The notes under the pieces are model-generated. The model did not search any database, had not been told where the DNA came from, and saw only the letters and a program-made list of their open reading frames with translations. Below, piece by piece: positions 1-11,680 of a stretch of DNA of 64,000 bases (position 1 is the first letter of the stretch; every line of letters begins with the position of its first letter). Source of the stretch: Acanthococcus lagerstroemiae (taxonomy: Eukaryota; Arthropoda; Insecta; Hemiptera; Eriococcidae). The stretch lies in NCBI GenBank assembly GCA_031841125.1, contig CM063114.1:39639574-39703573 (forward strand), read 5' to 3'. Position numbers and translations under genes: made by a program.

Positions 1-1586
1 CAAAAATTTCACCAATTTACAAGGCAGTTTCGAGTTTTTCATACTATCTTGCTTATCTGTTTACGAAACATAATCAACTTGAGCAATTACATGTATGAAA
101 AAAGAAAATGTAACAGAGCAGCAAAAGGATATTTGCGGACTCGGCCCCTGCTCAGAAAGGCCTCTTTGGAGTTCTCGACAGCTAAGTGGGAAATAGAAAT
201 AAATAGAAGGTCCATATCCGTGTAAAACTGGATGAAATTCGTTTGGCCTTCAAAAGAAGCTCTACCGCAATCATGCGACCTTTTTTGCCCACTGGAGAAG
301 ATGTTATAGTACTGATAAACGGTTCACTGGAACCTCATCTCACCAGTCAGTAAGCTACAGAAAAAAAATCTACACATATCATAGATAGTATGAACAAAAG
401 TAGCAAAACTAAGGACATCATTATTCGGCTCCTATACATTGACGGAAAATCTATATGCTCTACTCATGGAAGCTTATGGAACTCAGCTCATCTATGAATG
501 TTTACTGTTGCAAATAATCCACAATGAAGTGAATAATTCTTTCATTGAATACAGAGAGTATCATTTGAACACCTTGAGCCCACGCAAAATATTTTCCAGG
601 ACAGGAAGGAAAATTTTTCGTGTGTTGGCGGGGGTGAGGAAGGGCTTTCGATAATACATTATCTGGTTATTATTTTGTAGAAACAATACAAAAACAGGAC
701 GTATAATTTGATTGTTACAGGGGTCAAGACCATTCAACATGTACCTATTAGAAATCGCGTTGACCGTGGAAGAGAATCTGTTGGAAACACTATTGGTGAG
801 TACGATAAAATTCTTTTGAACAATGATGTTTGTACTTCTTACTGCATTTCAATTCTCCTATTCCATGCAAATAGCTGACCTGGAGTGGGGGAGCTCATGA
901 CGGGCTAACCAATGTCAAAATAATGCTGAATCTTTTTGCTGCTGAGAGGGATTTTAAGCGGATGGAGAAGTAGGCTAAGTTCCGCAAGCTCTCTCCCCTA
1001 TTTTCACCTATTTCCTATTCCCTTCCAAACAATAGAATTATTAGTATTGTAAGTGAGCAGGTAGATGTATTGCAGAGATTATCTCGTCTCATAAAATCCA
1101 AAAAGGCAGGCGTGAAATTTCAGAAGAGTCCACTGACGATACTAGTTTTCGCGAAAAATCTAAAGAACCAGATTGAGGTCAAATTTTTTAAAAATATGAT
1201 GATCCTTGTGGCCATAACCATTAGTTTCGAATCTGAGCTATGTGTAGTCACCACATTTCTGTCCAAAATGCACACGCGTAGAAAAGAAGAACTGTGGGTC
1301 TTCAGCGTTTATACATTTCTCAAAATTAGGTTTTTTAATGTTTCACATTCAATTACCTATATTTTAGTGTGATGGCACCGCCAAATGACTGTCTACATAC
1401 GTTCCCCTTTCTGCATGTCTGTCTGTCACTGTGACTAAACCTTGAGGCATAGTTCAGGACAATTAGAGCCGAGGTTGAACAAAATTTCCAGCAAAATTTT
1501 TCCCCCAAACGTCTTCGAACTCGTTTTCTAATCGACATATTAAGAGCCTTCACTGATCCTGGTGAAGCTACTTCCTCTATGGAGTT
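1..1586. other. No recognisable gene
   Basis: AT-rich sequence with only short open frames (longest about 100 codons) that lack coding character or flanking splice signals. I see no domain, RNA gene or transposon end here until the target-site duplication of the SINE that starts at 1587. Confidence 0.5.
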
Positions 1587-1803
1587 CAACTTCTTTTCTA
1601 ATTTGGTCTCAACCCGAGCCCTGGAATCCACCCTTTCGAGCATTACCTCAGAGACGTCGGGAAGCTGTTAGGGTTGTTTTATCCCTCTTCCCTTCTGGCC
1701 GAAAAACCGGCCTAGGTCGAAATCTGGCGAGTTGCTACGTGGGCTCGAACCCAGGACCTCCGAATTCCGAGACAACGCGCTATCCACTCGGTCATCCAAA
1801 CCC
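1587..1803 (-). mobile_element. tRNA-derived SINE, copy A
   Basis: Read on the minus strand, the head is tRNA-like: an A-box-like block (GACCGAGTGGATAGCGCG), an anticodon-arm-like block and a perfect B box (GGTTCGAGCCC). A unique body follows, then an A-rich tail (ATTAGAAAAGAAG). The element is bounded by a 16-bp target-site duplication with one mismatch, CTTCCTCTATGGAGTT at 1571-1586 and CTTCCTCTATAGAGTT at 1804-1819. That is expected for LINE-mobilised retroposition. Copies B (2613) and C (10240) share head and body. The internal boxes would act as a type 2 RNA polymerase III promoter. The family name is unknown to me. Confidence 0.8.
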
Positions 1804-2003
1804 CTTCCTCTATAGAGTTAAGCATACGTGAACTCCAAAATCAGTTTCTCCCCTTCCGAGTATAATTTTTTCATAACTACCTCAAAAATGTCGTGAATAA
1901 AGGGGGGGGGGGGTCCAAAATCACTTTCACAACTGTCATACTCTAACCCAAACATGTTGATATGTTCAATTCTATTGAGTAGTGTTTTAGCCACAAGAAT
2001 GCC

Positions 2004-2245
2004 AATTGAAGGGTAAAGAATCAAAACTCACATCAGCTATTTTACTTCAAAGACGCAAATAGGCAAAATACTGTACACGAGTGCAGGAATATCTTTGCTA
2101 CGCCTGTGAATGCGCGATATGTATAACATACTTCACGTTCACAGGCGCAACAAAGATATTCCTGCACCTGTGTACAGTATTTTGCCTATTTGCACCCTTG
2201 AAGTAAAATGGCAGATGTGAGTTTTGATTCTTTACACTTCAATTA
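2004..2245. mobile_element. Palindromic MITE (GAAGGGTAAAG family), copy 1
   Basis: Nearly the whole element is an inverted repeat. The termini are GAAGGGTAAAGAATCAAAAC and its complement, and the arms of about 105 bp include an A/T-rich block matching GCAGGAATATCTTTG. The flanks share a 4-bp direct repeat, AATT, consistent with a target-site duplication. A second copy lies at 8630-8859 with AAAT as its duplication. There is no coding capacity, so it must have been mobilised in trans. The superfamily is not resolved. Confidence 0.75.
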
Positions 2246-2612
2246 CTCGAGAGTCTTTCCCACTATATTCATATCTATCTATGAGAATTGTTTGCACGTC
2301 TTACCCCGTGCCGTGGGCAAAGGGACATTTTTGCCTGAGGCCTCGCACCTGTCAAGGCCTCGCGCGGTCCTGAAAATGTGCTCAGAAATTTTATCGCAAG
2401 GCCTTTATAATTGCACTAATAAAAAAACTTTCCGCGCTTTGTGTTGAATTTTTGCCCTAGGCTTCGCTAAGTCACGAGACGGCACTGCTCTTACCCTCCC
2501 TCCTTTAATAACACAAAGGCAAAGGTTTTAATCGTGTATTAGTTTCAAAAAACTTATGAAGGTTTTCACGTGCCCGATTAATCTAATCCAAGTATCCTTT
2601 GGGGGGGGGGGG
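2246..2612. other. No recognisable gene
   Basis: Short spacer between a MITE and a SINE. It ends in a G12 homopolymer at about 2601-2613, immediately before the SINE head. Nothing else can be supported. Confidence 0.45.
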
Positions 2613-2820
2613 GTTGGTTGGCCGACTGGATAGCGCGCTGGTCTCGGAATCCAGAGAGGTCCCGGGTTCGAGCCCACGTAGCAACTCGTCAACCTCGACG
2701 GATTTTTCGACAAGATGAGAAGAGGGCTAAGACAGCCCTAACAGCCTCCCCGTCGTCTCTGGAGTAATGCTCGAAAGGGCGGATTCCAGGATTTGGGTGG
2801 AGAGAAAAATTAGAAAAAGA
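2613..2820 (+). mobile_element. tRNA-derived SINE, copy B
   Basis: Plus-strand copy of the family seen at 1587. The head contains TGGCCGACTGGATAGCGCGC and the B box GGTTCGAGCCC. The anticodon-loop position reads CGG if folded like a tRNA, which hints at a tRNA-Pro ancestor (inference). The body and the A-rich end (AAAAATTAGAAAAAG) match copy A in reverse complement. A G12 tract directly precedes the head. I could not define a clean target-site duplication for this copy. Confidence 0.75.
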
Positions 2821-2949
2821 TATCCTGGGGGGAGGGTTGAAAGGTCGCTGAATTCATTTTTGGCATCAGTTTGACGCTAAATTCGAAATTGTGACACGTG
2901 GGAGAGTGAAAGAGAGTTTCAAGGGTCGGGTATGTGACTTCCACCACAG

Positions 2950-4300
2950 AGTCAAAATCTTGAATGACCAAAACACTAAGCTGAAGAAGACTCACATCTA
3001 TCAAATGAAAACCAGAAAAGATGAAAAGACAAAACAAGATAGAAACCTGTCAGGTCTTAAACAAAACCAGACCATATACGAGATGAGACTGAAAAATCCC
3101 AAACCGACACCAAAAAAAGATCAAAATAAAGCAAAAAGTAGAACAAACTAAAACAAGGCCAAAAGACAGCGCTGGTTCAACCATATGGGCTAACTAGGCT
3201 GCAGCCCAAAGCGGTAAAATTTGCGGTCCAAAAAAACCGTTACCTGAATTTTGTGGAAGGGGATGCACGATAAGGCAGCAAAAATACTGCAGCTCAGTGC
3301 GGCAAAGTACGTACTTGGAACGCCCCTGCCAAAATATGTCAAAAATGACGATTGATATAGAGACCCGGGACAACAAAAAAATCAGCAAAATCTAACCAGA
3401 TATGACTATAAACGACAAAAATAAGACACCAGAAAATCATTGAATCCCTCCGAACCAACATCAACTAGATAAAATAAAACCGAAACTGGACCAACGAAAT
3501 CGAATACCAATAAAACTTATATAATCCTAAACAAGACCGAGAAAGATTGAAACAAGACGTGGTAAAATTCGGACCAGATGAAATATAAAACCAAACGTCA
3601 ACAACATCTAAATTCAGACTAAAAAAAAAAAAACCAAAAGCTACGAAACCCACCATATCAAGACCAGAAATGACGGAATCAAATTCGAGAAAGAACAGAA
3701 TTCATCAAATCAAGGTCAGGAAAGACAAAACTATATGTCAATCGAAACCGTAAAATACGAAAATCCTCCACATCATGATTGAAAAAGTCCAAAACTAGAC
3801 CATACCCAAAATCATATAAAATACGTAGAATCAAAACATCTAGCTCCAGAAAGACCAAAGTAAGACCAGATGAAATAGAAATGAAAACAAACTAAATTAA
3901 GACCAGGAACGACCAAAATAGAACTATGTACAACCCCCCCCCCCCCCCCAAAGAAAAAGGTAAATTAGAGAAAGCTTAACATTTTTTAAACCACTAAAAT
4001 ACAGACCAAGAAAGACTGAAAGAAAGACAAGACCAAAATGTACTTGATTAAGACCAGGGAAACATCACAAATATACAAAAACTAGTAATAAGACCAGAAA
4101 AGTTCTACTCGAGGCCAATGAAGGCAAAACATTGACTCGATCGAGATGTAAAAGAAACATCCAAAACAAGACTAGAGATTAAATATCGCCAAATCTGGGC
4201 TAAAAGATCGAAACGAGTAGGGGCACAAACAAGATTAAGAAAGAAAGGGAGAAAGTACTAAATCAAGTCCAAGAAGGACTGAAACAAGACTAGAGGGAAG
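2950..4300 (+). repeat. Degenerate A/C-rich AAGACCA repeat tract
   Basis: About 1.3 kb that is strongly T-poor on the plus strand and built from many diverged copies of a motif like AAGACCAGAAAGACCAAAA. It is broken by a less repetitive block at about 3180-3330 and a C18 run near 3931. It has no reading frame. It looks like a decayed simple-sequence or minisatellite array abutting the LINE fragment at 4434. Confidence 0.6.
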
Positions 4301-4433
4301 CACTGGTGTAGGTGGAAACGTGAAACCAATCTTGGAGGAGACTTCAAAGACGAAAAGACCTGCTTAATCTGCTCTGAAATGAAAGAAATGTACTCTAGGC
4401 CCAAAGTAAGGATAAAAACAGATAAATTAGGTA

Positions 4434-5395
4434 ACTATTTCGATATCAAAAAAGGGGTAAGACAGCGGGATCCCCTTTTCCCGATTCTTTTCAACAGTAC
4501 TCGGGAGCAAATATTTAGGAAACTCAAATAGAATAATAAAGGAAATACCATCAACGGAAAAAGGATTACGAACCTAAGATTTGCCGACGATATCGTTCTG
4601 TTTTCCGAATCGCAGAGGAACTGAGCGAAGAGAGTGCGAGAGCAGGTCTCACGATAAATATGCAAAAAACAAAAATCATATCCAGTAGCACAGAGGAAGG
4701 GATACTAGAAATGGGTAACAAAGAAATAGAAATAGTTCGAGAACATACATATCTCGGCCAACTATTAACTTTTGAAAATGCAATAGAAAAGGAGGTTAAC
4801 GTATTAATTAACAAAGCGTGGAAAAAATTCCGGAGTCTAAAAGATGTAGTCAAAGGAAACTTTAGCTATAAAAACAAAACCGAAATTTTCAATACGTGTG
4901 TTTTGCCTGTCCTCACATACGGATGTCCACATGGCTATTAAGAGCAAAAATTTTGAACAGAATTAGGGTAACTCAAAACACAATGGAGAGATCAATGCTG
5001 GGGATAACAAGGGACAGGGTAAGAATCTCGGTTATCAAAAGAAAGTTAAAATTCAGTAACAGTTCAGTTTGGCAGATCAAAAAAATAAAATTGGGGTGGG
5101 CGGGACACATCTCCCATCTCAGAGACGAACGATGAACCTATACGGCCACTTCTTGGCAACCGCTGGACGGCAAAAGAAGAAGAGGTAAACAAACTTTAGG
5201 ATGGAAAAACGATATTCATAAATTTCTAAAAAGTAAGAACTTCCAAAGAATAGCGAGGAATAGGAATGAATGGGAGTGTCTACAGAAGATTTTCGCCCGA
5301 CATGGGCCAGGAGAGCGAGACCCACTTTGGGGCCGCTAATTCATTATATTTATAAACCTGTGTAATATGTCCATTCCCCTAAATAAAGGTTTTTC
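4434..5395 (+). mobile_element. LINE fragment: reverse transcriptase C-terminal half
   Basis: Broken plus-strand frames encode the second half of a LINE reverse transcriptase. They include a GVRQRDPL block (family form GVRQGDPLSP) at about 4450 and the catalytic LRFADDIVLFSE at about 4579-4615, with the FADD aspartates intact. Next come THTYLGQ-like connection sequence (EHTYLGQLL), VLPVLTYGC, and the carboxy-terminal WAGHI and RDPLWG blocks ending at about 5338. Several frameshifts and stops make it a dead 5'-truncated copy. The 3' end has AATAAAGG at about 5382. The clade (RTE- or Jockey-like) cannot be fixed without a tree. Confidence 0.85.
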
Positions 5396-6617
5396 TAATT
5401 GAATTTGCTCTCAAGGAAAGTGTCGAAGACACCGCAATTTTTCAGGTGTTCAAACATCTGCATCCACCTTCTGCTCCAAAAAACTGAGAAACTGTAATTT
5501 TTTTATTCCGAGTTTGGTTTTGGCTAGAAGGTGTCTGGTGTCTTAGTGCCTTAACGAGCTGAAATTTTTACGGTGAACTTTCACCACCCTAATGTGATTC
5601 AAGATAAAACATGAGCTTAACTGATCCGCTGGGTCGGGAGCTAGGGGTCCTCAAAGCGAGCGAAGTGCTCGTCCCCTTCCCCCATTTTCTAGCGCATTCG
5701 GATAGATTTCGTGAAAATGCGAATATTTTATATCTTTTTAAAAGATTATGATATATAAGACTATTTCCAAGTACTAATTAAACAAAACCATACTTGGAAA
5801 TGAAGAAATGAAATCATTCAAGCAGAAATATGAATTATAAGTGTATGATTGTTTTCAAACAGACTGCCCAGTGTGCCATCTCAGTTTTTGTAACAATGTA
5901 GCACTGCTTTAGTCGAAGTTACATAAGTAATGGTCGATGAAATGCACGAGCTGAAGTTAACCCGTACACTTAATAATGCCTTCACATTTGACAAATGGAT
6001 CAGAATTCGTATAGGTTTTATATAGATTTTAATTACTCTGCCCAAGTTACGTAACAATTTATATACCTATGGGTACCGAGTACCGACTAATAAAGATTTG
6101 ATTACCATGTACCAACAAGTCGATAATACGACTTGATTAATAGCCGGACTCGATTCTGCTATTCGGGCTGTTACAGCCAATGACGAGACAAATACTGACA
6201 GACCTCAGAGGATTAGGTACAGACATTCCAGACTGTACCTTATTCTTTTGCTCAGCAACTTTATGTAGACATTAGATGCTTATGTTATAAGGGAGAATGT
6301 CATATTTGAGGACAGTTAATTTTCAGACGAAATTTTCTGTTGATTCGATTGAAACGCAGTGTGTACATAGCTACACGTCTTGGTCATAAAGCTTGTCAAA
6401 ATTTGCGTTTAATAACTTGAATGCAAAGGCCTGAAATACATTTGTAATTAACTAACTTTTTTGTCCTGAGGTACAGTACCGGTGTTGTTCCTCGAGACTC
6501 GCAGGAAATAAAACTCGAGTATCAACTCTTCATTAGTTATAATTCACAGACGTATATTGCATCGTATATACATACAGCTCATGAAGACTGAATTTATTGA
6601 TATTAGAATCCACTAAT
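5396..6617. other. No recognisable gene
   Basis: AT-rich spacer between the LINE 3' end and the GGTAAC element. It has no open frame above about 60 codons and no repeat ends that I recognise. Confidence 0.45.
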
Positions 6618-6946
6618 CCGATGCGCAAAATCCCACAAGTTACCCACGTAACTAGAGGGGGACAAGGGTAATCTGAGGGTAACTGAGGGTAACAGATGAG
6701 TAACTTTTCCACCGCGGGTAACTAGAGGGTAACTGATTGCGCAATATCCCGTCAAGTTACTCGGGTAACTAAGGGAGAACAAGGGTAACTAAAGGGAAAC
6801 AAGAGAAATCTGAGGGTTATTCGAGGGTAGCAAATGGGTAACTTTTCCGCAGGTAACTGGGTAACTAGAACATACTGCACATAGATTTTTCCTTATGAGC
6901 TCTTCAGTTTGCTGCTGCTGTTGAGGGTAACTGATTGCGCATCGGG
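6618..6946. repeat. GGTAAC-rich element, copy 1
   Basis: The ends are inverted (CCGATGCGCA at 6618 and TGCGCATCGG near 6945). The interior is a partial tandem dimer in which GGGTAACT and its variants recur about every 10-25 bp: GGGTAATCTGAGGGTAACTG, then GAGTAACTTTTCC, then GCGGGTAACTAGAGGGTAAC. Each half is bounded by TGCGCA. An inverted relative occupies 12361-12863. The second half contains a short unrelated insertion with a GCTGCTGCTG triplet run. Nothing in it is coding. Confidence 0.7.
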
Positions 6947-8297
6947 AAACCAGAATTTTCAGTTTTTTCCAAAATACCACTACATGACAGTCTCACGAGG
7001 GTTTAGGTATGGTGTGGTTCCTTCAAGAATCTGCTAAGAATTTAAAAAAATGAAGTTTTTGATGCACGGTTTAACCCAAAAGCGGTGTCAGCCTTTGCTA
7101 GGCCTTATCCGAAATATTACATACGCGAGACCTTTTTCGTAGCCAAAAAGATGGGCCCAAGCGAAAAATAAAACCTAACCCCTCCCCCTTTTGTGACATC
7201 AAAATTTTCGATTCGTTGCATAAATGCCGAGGAGGAACAAGACAAAAGATTTCCTAAACTTTGATTATGGCCCTGACAAGAATTTTGCATTTTTGCATTG
7301 TCATGAATGTGCTTTGCAAAAAGAATTTGAGCTCGAAGGGTACAGGTTGTATTCAGTAATACTTTCTGTGTTAGGATGTATCTGGGTGGCCGATTCACCT
7401 TCACTGAGTAAGCAGATAACTTATCCTGACAATATGAAGGTATGTTTGTCTGCCCCTACTTCTGAAGGGGGTTAGAAATATGATGATGGAAAGTCTCGAG
7501 GATGGTGCGGTAACCAGCGAAAAAATGCTGAACCAACCGATCCTAAAATCTGTTTCGACCTCTGTTTAGCTGAGAGAGGAAACTGCAATTTCTCATTGCA
7601 AAACAAGCTCTGAGCTGAAGACCCACTGAGAGAATCCTTGCAATAGTTAACCTATTGCCTTTTGTCGGAAGCAAAAGTAAAACGCTGCGCAAATCATGGA
7701 AATGCTAATCTAAAGAAAATTAAAACCGATGAGTCACTCACTTTTGAGAAATATTTCGACTCGTAGTTGGACCACTTTGATTGCGAATTCCCGTCTCCCA
7801 TCCAAAAGTTCAAGAGGAACCAAAAAATAGTCCTGACTTTTTTATGGGGAGGGGGGGAGTGATTATGTTTTTATTTGTCTGAATTTGTCAGGTATCGATG
7901 TGTTGACAATTATTTGCTCATCATAAAAATAACGTATACAAAATTTTATTGAATATTGAAAAACTTTGCTTCATAAACTTCGGAAAACCGATGAGCCGTT
8001 TAGACTATTCCCGGCATAGTTATAAAAAAATTAAAGATTCTTACAGGCTTGCTAAAGCTCTTCAAGGCTTTTTCGGAAGATTAAGTGCTGTTCAGATCTC
8101 CTTGGCTTAGTTGAATGAATTAAGGACTCTTACAGTCGTGCTTAAGACTCTTTAAGACTTATACACGTACACCGATGTTTCAGATTTTTATTGATCTGAA
8201 AAGATTTCTCCCCTGTTGGAAATGCCCTGAACATTTTATTTTCATCTGAATACTGTAATATCTAGGGTAAGCTTGGTAACTCGGAGGAAGAAAGAGC
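6947..8297. other. No recognisable gene
   Basis: Contains an open frame of 83 codons at 7224-7475 without recognisable domains, and a GGGGAGGGGGGGAG purine run near 7843. I can support neither a gene nor a defined repeat here. Confidence 0.4.
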
Positions 8298-8567
8298 TGA
8301 AGTACCCAACCCTGTCGAAAGAGAGGGGAAAATACCCCGGTCCCGGACTTTCAGAAGGGCCCAATATTTTTAAAAGACCTGAATCTTAACGCTGACGGCT
8401 ACATCATACTGTACATCAAATTAGCAATCACTCCTTACATGATGAAAGAAACCGTCTATCCCATAGCTTATAACTTTTTCCCATCTGAGAAAATAAAAAA
8501 ATGAACTGGAAGGAGAGGGGCCCGTGCAAATTCCCCCCGGCCTTTTTTTCTCTCTACAGGGCTGGAA
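8298..8567 (+). repeat. Unnamed interspersed repeat, copy 1
   Basis: A block of about 270 bp is repeated in direct orientation at 10498-10775. Shared stretches include CTGTCGAAAG, AATACCCCGG, ACGCTGACGG and ATGAACTGGAAGGAG. Between the copies there are many substitutions and small indels, so the duplication is old. No coding potential or terminal repeats were found, and it could be the tail of an unidentified element. Confidence 0.65.
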
Positions 8568-8629
8568 GTACCTATAAACTATTTTGTAAAATACCCATTC
8601 TTTATTGAGTTTTTGATGTTTTTATAAAA

Positions 8630-8859
8630 TGAAGGGTAAAGAATCAAAACTCACATTTTTTACTTCAAGGGCGCAAAGAGGCAAAATGCTGTAGACGGGT
8701 GCAGGAATATCTTTGCTACGCCTGTGAACGTGGATTATGTTATACATATCGCACATTCACAGGCGCAGCAAAGATATTCCTGCACCCGTGTATAGTATTT
8801 TGCCTATTTGCTCCCTTGAAGTAAAATGGCAAATGTGAGTTTTGATTCTTTACCCTTCA
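8630..8859. mobile_element. Palindromic MITE (GAAGGGTAAAG family), copy 2
   Basis: Same element as 2004-2245. The termini are GAAGGGTAAAGAATCAAAAC and its complement, the arms are about 100 bp, and the inner motif is GCAGGAATATCTTTGCTACG. The flanking 4-bp repeat is AAAT on both sides. The two copies differ at scattered sites, mostly in the spacer. Confidence 0.8.
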
Positions 8860-9689
8860 AATACTCGCTATAGCTCGTGAAATAATCGAACAAAGGTGCA
8901 TGAACGCTCGTTGGGAAGATTTGAATGTGTTAAATCATATTTTATAATTTCATATTTACTTACAATTACTTTACAATTGTTTTATATTTCAAATTCTTAC
9001 CCTAATTTTTTCCAAAATTTTTTATACTTTAGCTTAATTATCGACGTATTATAATCAAATTCTTGGCCAATTGTCTCTCAAAATTTTGGGGAAGAATTTT
9101 TTGTTCCACAAAGTACTAACATTTTTGAAGTCTTATAGCATAGAAAAATTACTGAGAGAATGATGTTATAAAAAGATAAGGTGATCCTTTCATTTTTACT
9201 AAGGTGGGAATCCATTTTCTCATTTTCGCTGTTCAAAAAACAGTCAAAATATTTCTGTTTTCATTTCATTTTATGACTCGTCATCCAAGAATGAAGTTTC
9301 ACACGTGATTCTCGGAAGACCGATTATTATCTGTCCTCAGCCCTATTTGGTAGCACCCCAAAAGTATGGATTCAAAAATCTATAAATCAATGCCTTCATA
9401 TTTCATCCCCTATTTTGAACCATATGGCGAAGTGTTGAGGAATTCCGTTTATTCTCTGAGTCGATAAGTTTGACCCTTTGAATTCTTTACCTAGTTAAAT
9501 TGGTATTTTTAGCAAATTCTCTCTTTTCTACCTTCAATTTTCATTAATTTGAGCCCAAGCCCCCTCGTTTAGAATAGGTGTACGTTCTAAACATCATTTT
9601 GTGGTAACGACTTAAAGTGAAATAAAGATTGGAAGTATTTTGTCACAGGGATTGTTTTTCTATAACGAAAACCAAATTAGGGGCGGGTT
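8860..9689. other. No recognisable gene
   Basis: AT-rich spacer without a usable open frame or repeat boundary. Confidence 0.4.
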
Positions 9690-9927
9690 CAGTGGCGTAG
9701 CCAGGATTTCCTCGAGGGAGGGGGGGGGCAAAGTAAAGTTTTTGAGGGAGCAAGTCGAAACTGAAGTATTTTTTTTAAGTCGTCGATATTAGAGGGCTGT
9801 TTTATAAAAATGAAAGTAAAATTACTGCTCGAGCAAAATTTTTTTGAAAAACGTAATTTTTGCATATTTTACATTCAATTTCAGGTGCCTTGGGGGACAT
9901 TCGACACCCCCCACCGCTACGCCATTG
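9690..9927. mobile_element. hAT-type MITE, CAGTGGCGTAGC family
   Basis: The left end is CAGTGGCGTAGCCAGGATTT, followed by a G9 run. The right end is the inverted form (CTACGCCATTG). The flanking 8-mers GGCGGGTT and GACGGCCT match at 5 of 8, compatible with an old 8-bp target-site duplication. CAGNG-type termini and an 8-bp duplication are hallmarks of the hAT superfamily. A relative with a much better duplication is at 49209-49375. Confidence 0.65.
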
Positions 9928-10239
9928 GACGGCCTGAAAAGGAGTCTAACTTTGCGAAAACAAGAACTACATGTATGTACAGTAATCAAGTTTTTGTGCC
10001 GATTAACAAACCAGAAGTTTTCACCAGTCTGAGAGCCCTTTATCCCTCAAAGACCGAACACTGTTTCAGTTATTGAATGAACGGGTGATCCACTACCCTA
10101 TGAAGTATTTCCATACTTACCGGCGCGTCAGAATTCCCATTTACTGCGTCATATTGCAGTAAAAGAGAAATTTACATGAAACATTCCCCAAAATTTCATA
10201 CAGTTAATAAGAGAAATGTGTATATTATAAAGGGCTCCT

Positions 10240-10389
10240 TTTCTAGTTTGCTCTCAACCCGAGCCCTGGAATCCGCCCTTTCGAGCATTATCTCAGAGAC
10301 GTCGGGGAGGCTGCTAGGGCTATTTTAACCCGCTTCACTTTTGGTCGAAAAACCGGCCTAGGTCGAACATCTGGCGAGTTGCTACGTGG
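10240..10389 (-). mobile_element. tRNA-derived SINE, copy C (5' truncated)
   Basis: Matches the body of copy A (1587-1803) from the A-rich tail to the block GGTCGAACATCTGGCGAGTTG. The match stops at GCTACGTGGG, so the tRNA-like head with its B box is missing. I infer 5' truncation or later deletion. Confidence 0.7.
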
Positions 10390-10497
10390 GAACTGACTCA
10401 AACTTCGGTCCCGAGGTACGAGAGATGATTTTTTTCTATACATTATTTATTTTCATGAAATTAGCAAATTAACAAATGAAGAAATGAACCCGACATA

Positions 10498-10775
10498 TCG
10501 GAGAATCAACTCTGTCGAAAGGGAGAGGGAAAGGGGGGGGGGAATACCCCGGGCTCGAACTTTCAGGAGGGCCCGAAATTTAAAAGAAAAATTGAATTTC
10601 AACGCTGACGGTTACATCATACTGTACATCAAATCAGCAATCACTCCTTACACCATGAAAGAAACCTTTATCCCGTAGCTTATAATTTTTTCCCATCTGA
10701 CAAAAGAAAAAAATGAACTGGAAGGAGGGGCCAGTGGAAATTCCCCCGAGTCCTCATTTTCTCTCTGTGGGGCTG
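10498..10775 (+). repeat. Unnamed interspersed repeat, copy 2
   Basis: Direct-orientation partner of 8298-8567, sharing GCTGACGGTTACATCATACT-type sequence with scattered changes and a G9 run in place of a shorter purine tract. Function unknown. Confidence 0.65.
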
Positions 10776-11331
10776 CGGAGAATAAAAGTGATAATCACTA
10801 CCTAAAATGAATTACATTGGAACCAAATGATATTTAAGTATTCACATCACTCGTTACAATGACCACATTTACTTACATTGCAGTCGAAAGAACAAATTTC
10901 TGATTGTTAAAGTTATAATAACGAATTGAATGATGTTTTGGACGCAAACGTGTGCATCATAGCTGAGTGATTCTTCCATTCGAATTTTGTAAAAGTCTTA
11001 TCACAGGAAGAGCTAATATCCGCAGTGTCCTGAGATACAACCCTGTCCAAGATACAACACTCTCCCCCTACACGACTGTAAATCATTTCAAAATGACTGC
11101 TCGTATAATGTTCCTTTTGTTGTACATCTTTTCATTGGAATCTGACGCACGAAAATCCACCGGGATTACAATCGAAAATCCGGACCGGTCTTCGGAGACC
11201 AATACTAAAATAACTCTCCAGGTCTCCTTAGCACACACACTCGATCAGTACCAGTGTACTCGTCGGTACAGGAATAATGCTAAAGAATAAAATTGAAAAT
11301 TCTACTATTGGGATGCGGTAGAAAATCTTAC

Positions 11332-11374
11332 CAGCTAAAAGGTGTAAGAGAATCTCCAGGAAAGCGAATTCCAT
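11332..11374 (-). CDS. Putative first coding exon encoding a signal peptide
   Basis: On the minus strand an ATG at 11374 in a good translation context (GAAAATGG) opens MEFAFLEILLHLLA. The frame then meets a consensus splice donor, GCTG|GTAAGA, at 11331. The encoded segment is hydrophobic and reads like the start of a secreted or membrane protein. The upstream DNA (11390-11680) is unusually CpG-rich for this window, as expected of a promoter. I could not find a phase-1 acceptor continuing the frame nearby. The remaining exons may lie below 11 kb behind long introns or outside the window, and a chance ATG plus donor is possible. Confidence 0.3.
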
Positions 11375-11389
11375 TTTCGAGAGCAAACG

Positions 11390-11680
11390 CGAAACATTTT
11401 ACATCTGTCGCGAGAACCAGAGACACTGTAACCGGGCGAAGTTAAAATGTAAAAAATTTAATGCAAATTTTAATGCACGCGCGCACGGATTAGAAAAATA
11501 CACAATCCGTATTCATCATATCGGCTTGAACTTCGCGTGAAATAAATTCGATCGATCACGCGCGGATAATCGAGCACGTAAGAACGGCGAACGACTGGGC
11601 TGGTCCGGTTGGTAGCGACTGAGATCTCAGAATGTTTTGATCTTCGTGAGTCAGACAACCGTAAAAAAAAAATAAGAAAA
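11390..11680 (-). promoter_or_regulatory. CpG-rich putative promoter region
   Basis: The sequence holds many CpG dinucleotides (runs such as CGATCGATCACGCGCGG) in otherwise AT-rich surroundings and lies just upstream of the candidate minus-strand ATG at 11374. No TATA box or initiator can be assigned with confidence. Confidence 0.25.

Noticed and set aside
6618..6946. Telomere-like repeat reading of GGTAAC words
   Set aside because: Arthropod telomeres usually use TTAGG. The spacing is irregular and the block has defined inverted ends.
7224..7475. 83-codon open frame
   Set aside because: No recognisable domain, start context or neighbours. Length is not significant here.
11092..11290. Possible small secreted peptide (MTARIMFLLLYIF...)
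   Set aside because: The hydrophobic start is suggestive, but there is no splice or promoter context, no homology, and the frame is short enough to occur by chance.
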